A DNA stretch of 5,812 bases from Methylophilaceae bacterium UBA7525 (GTDB taxonomy: Bacteria; Pseudomonadota; Gammaproteobacteria; Burkholderiales; Methylophilaceae), in assembly GCA_002479405.1 (NCBI GenBank), contig DLMX01000009.1, forward strand, positions 1 through 5,812, read 5' to 3'. Below, one piece after another: positions 5,109 through 5,812 of the stretch. Both the position numbers and the translations under genes were made by a program. The notes under the pieces were generated by a model. It worked only from the letters and a program-made list of their open reading frames with translations. It made no database searches and had not been told where the DNA came from. Within the stretch, counting starts at the first letter, position 1. Each line of letters starts with the position of its first letter.

Positions 5109-5812
5109 ATGCCCCATCAAGTCACCCTGCAACCCAGCGGCCATTCCTTTGCGGTAGCCGACAACGAAACCGTGCTCACGGCCGCTATTGAAGCCGGCTA
5201 CAACCTGCCATACGGTTGCCGCAACGGGGCTTGTGGTGCCTGCAAAGGCCAGATCATCAAGGGTGAAGTGGATTATGGGGAATACCAGGCCAGCGCGCTC
5301 AGCGATGCGGAGAAACAGGCCGGCCAGGCGCTGCTTTGCTGTGCCAGGCCACTGGATGACCTGGTCATCGAATGCCGTGAGGTCAGCGCAATCAACGGCA
5401 TCAAACCCCGCATCCTGCCGGCCCGTGTCGAAAAAATGCAGAAACTCTCGCATGATGTCATGGCGCTCTATCTGAAATTACCCAGTAACGAGCGCATGCA
5501 GTTCATGGCGGGGCAATATATCGAATTCCTGCTGAAGGACGGCAAACGCCGCGCCTTCTCGCTGGCCAATGCACCGCACCATGACGAATTACTGGAACTG
5601 CACTTGCGCCTGGTGCCCGGCGGCCAGTTCACGCAGTATGTGTTCAGCGAAATGCACGAAAAAGCCATCCTGCGGCTGGAAGGGCCATTTGGCAGCTTCT
5701 ACCTGCGTGAAGACTCCAGGCGACCGCTGATCTTCGTCGCCGGTGGCACCGGCTTCGCCCCGATCAAAGGCATCATCGAGCATGCGATCCACCACAAGGA
5801 CCAGCGTCCCAT
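5109..5812 (+). CDS. 2Fe-2S ferredoxin / FAD / NAD(P)H oxidoreductase (CDP-glucoseen reductase-like), C-terminus cut by window edge
   Basis: This is a soluble three-part electron-transfer flavoprotein that moves electrons from NAD(P)H through FAD to a plant-type 2Fe-2S centre. 234 complete codons are present; the family is usually about 330-350 residues. The N-terminal ferredoxin domain (1-90) has the cluster motif YGCRNGACGACKG (35-47; Cys37, Cys42, Cys45), with the fourth ligand in ALLCC (Cys77 most likely). The FAD domain (about 100-200) has RAFSLAN (148-154), the flavin-binding RxYS-type motif with Phe for Tyr, and LRLEGPFGSFYL (188-199). The NAD(P)-binding domain starts at LIFVAGGTGFAPIKG (207-221). 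The ATG at 5109 has AGGA 8 nt upstream and gives the complete ferredoxin domain. Proteins of this layout are often labelled CDP-6-deoxy-3,4-glucoseen reductase (AscD/RfbI), but the layout is shared with oxygenase reductases and no deoxysugar genes are nearby. The partner and pathway cannot be assigned from this window. Confidence 0.9.
   Translation, partial: MPHQVTLQPSGHSFAVADNETVLTAAIEAGYNLPYGCRNGACGACKGQIIKGEVDYGEYQASALSDAEKQAGQALLCCARPLDDLVIECREVSAINGIKPRILPARVEKMQKLSHDVMALYLKLPSNERMQFMAGQYIEFLLKDGKRRAFSLANAPHHDELLELHLRLVPGGQFTQYVFSEMHEKAILRLEGPFGSFYLREDSRRPLIFVAGGTGFAPIKGIIEHAIHHKDQRP

Overview
The window is an ordinary-looking chromosomal stretch of a proteobacterium, most likely a betaproteobacterium of the Nitrosomonadales/Methylophilales kind. 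This placement is inferred from protein similarity recalled from memory and from the gene order accC-accB-aroQ-tlpA-like-dsbD-cutA; no search was run. Base composition is moderately GC-rich and even across the window. I see no mobile element, tRNA, rRNA, CRISPR array or phage gene.

Minus strand, left to right: the N-terminal half of accC (biotin carboxylase, cut by the window edge); accB (biotin carboxyl carrier protein); aroQ (type II 3-dehydroquinase); a 127-bp non-coding gap with several short repeats, the likely control region of aroQ-accB-accC; a membrane-anchored TlpA-family thioredoxin-like protein; dsbD (thiol:disulfide interchange protein); and cutA. Transcription of this strand runs from right to left, so the reading order is cutA-dsbD-tlpA-like, then aroQ-accB-accC. 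Plus strand, right end: fxsA starts only 18 bp from the cutA start codon and points away from it. It is followed after 70 bp by a 2Fe-2S ferredoxin/FAD/NAD(P)H reductase that runs off the window.

Functionally there are three groups. accB and accC encode two of the subunits of acetyl-CoA carboxylase (first step of fatty acid synthesis), and aroQ supplies the shikimate pathway. DsbD carries reducing power from cytoplasmic thioredoxin across the inner membrane, and the TlpA-like protein encoded 4 bp after it is a plausible periplasmic recipient. FxsA and the reductase form the divergent plus-strand arm; the electron acceptor of the reductase cannot be told from this sequence.

I found no clearly novel system. 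The points most worth a second look are the compact divergent cutA/fxsA junction, the GTG start of dsbD nested in the cutA stop codon, the perfect hairpin over the aroQ stop codon just ahead of accB, and the repeat-rich leader upstream of aroQ.
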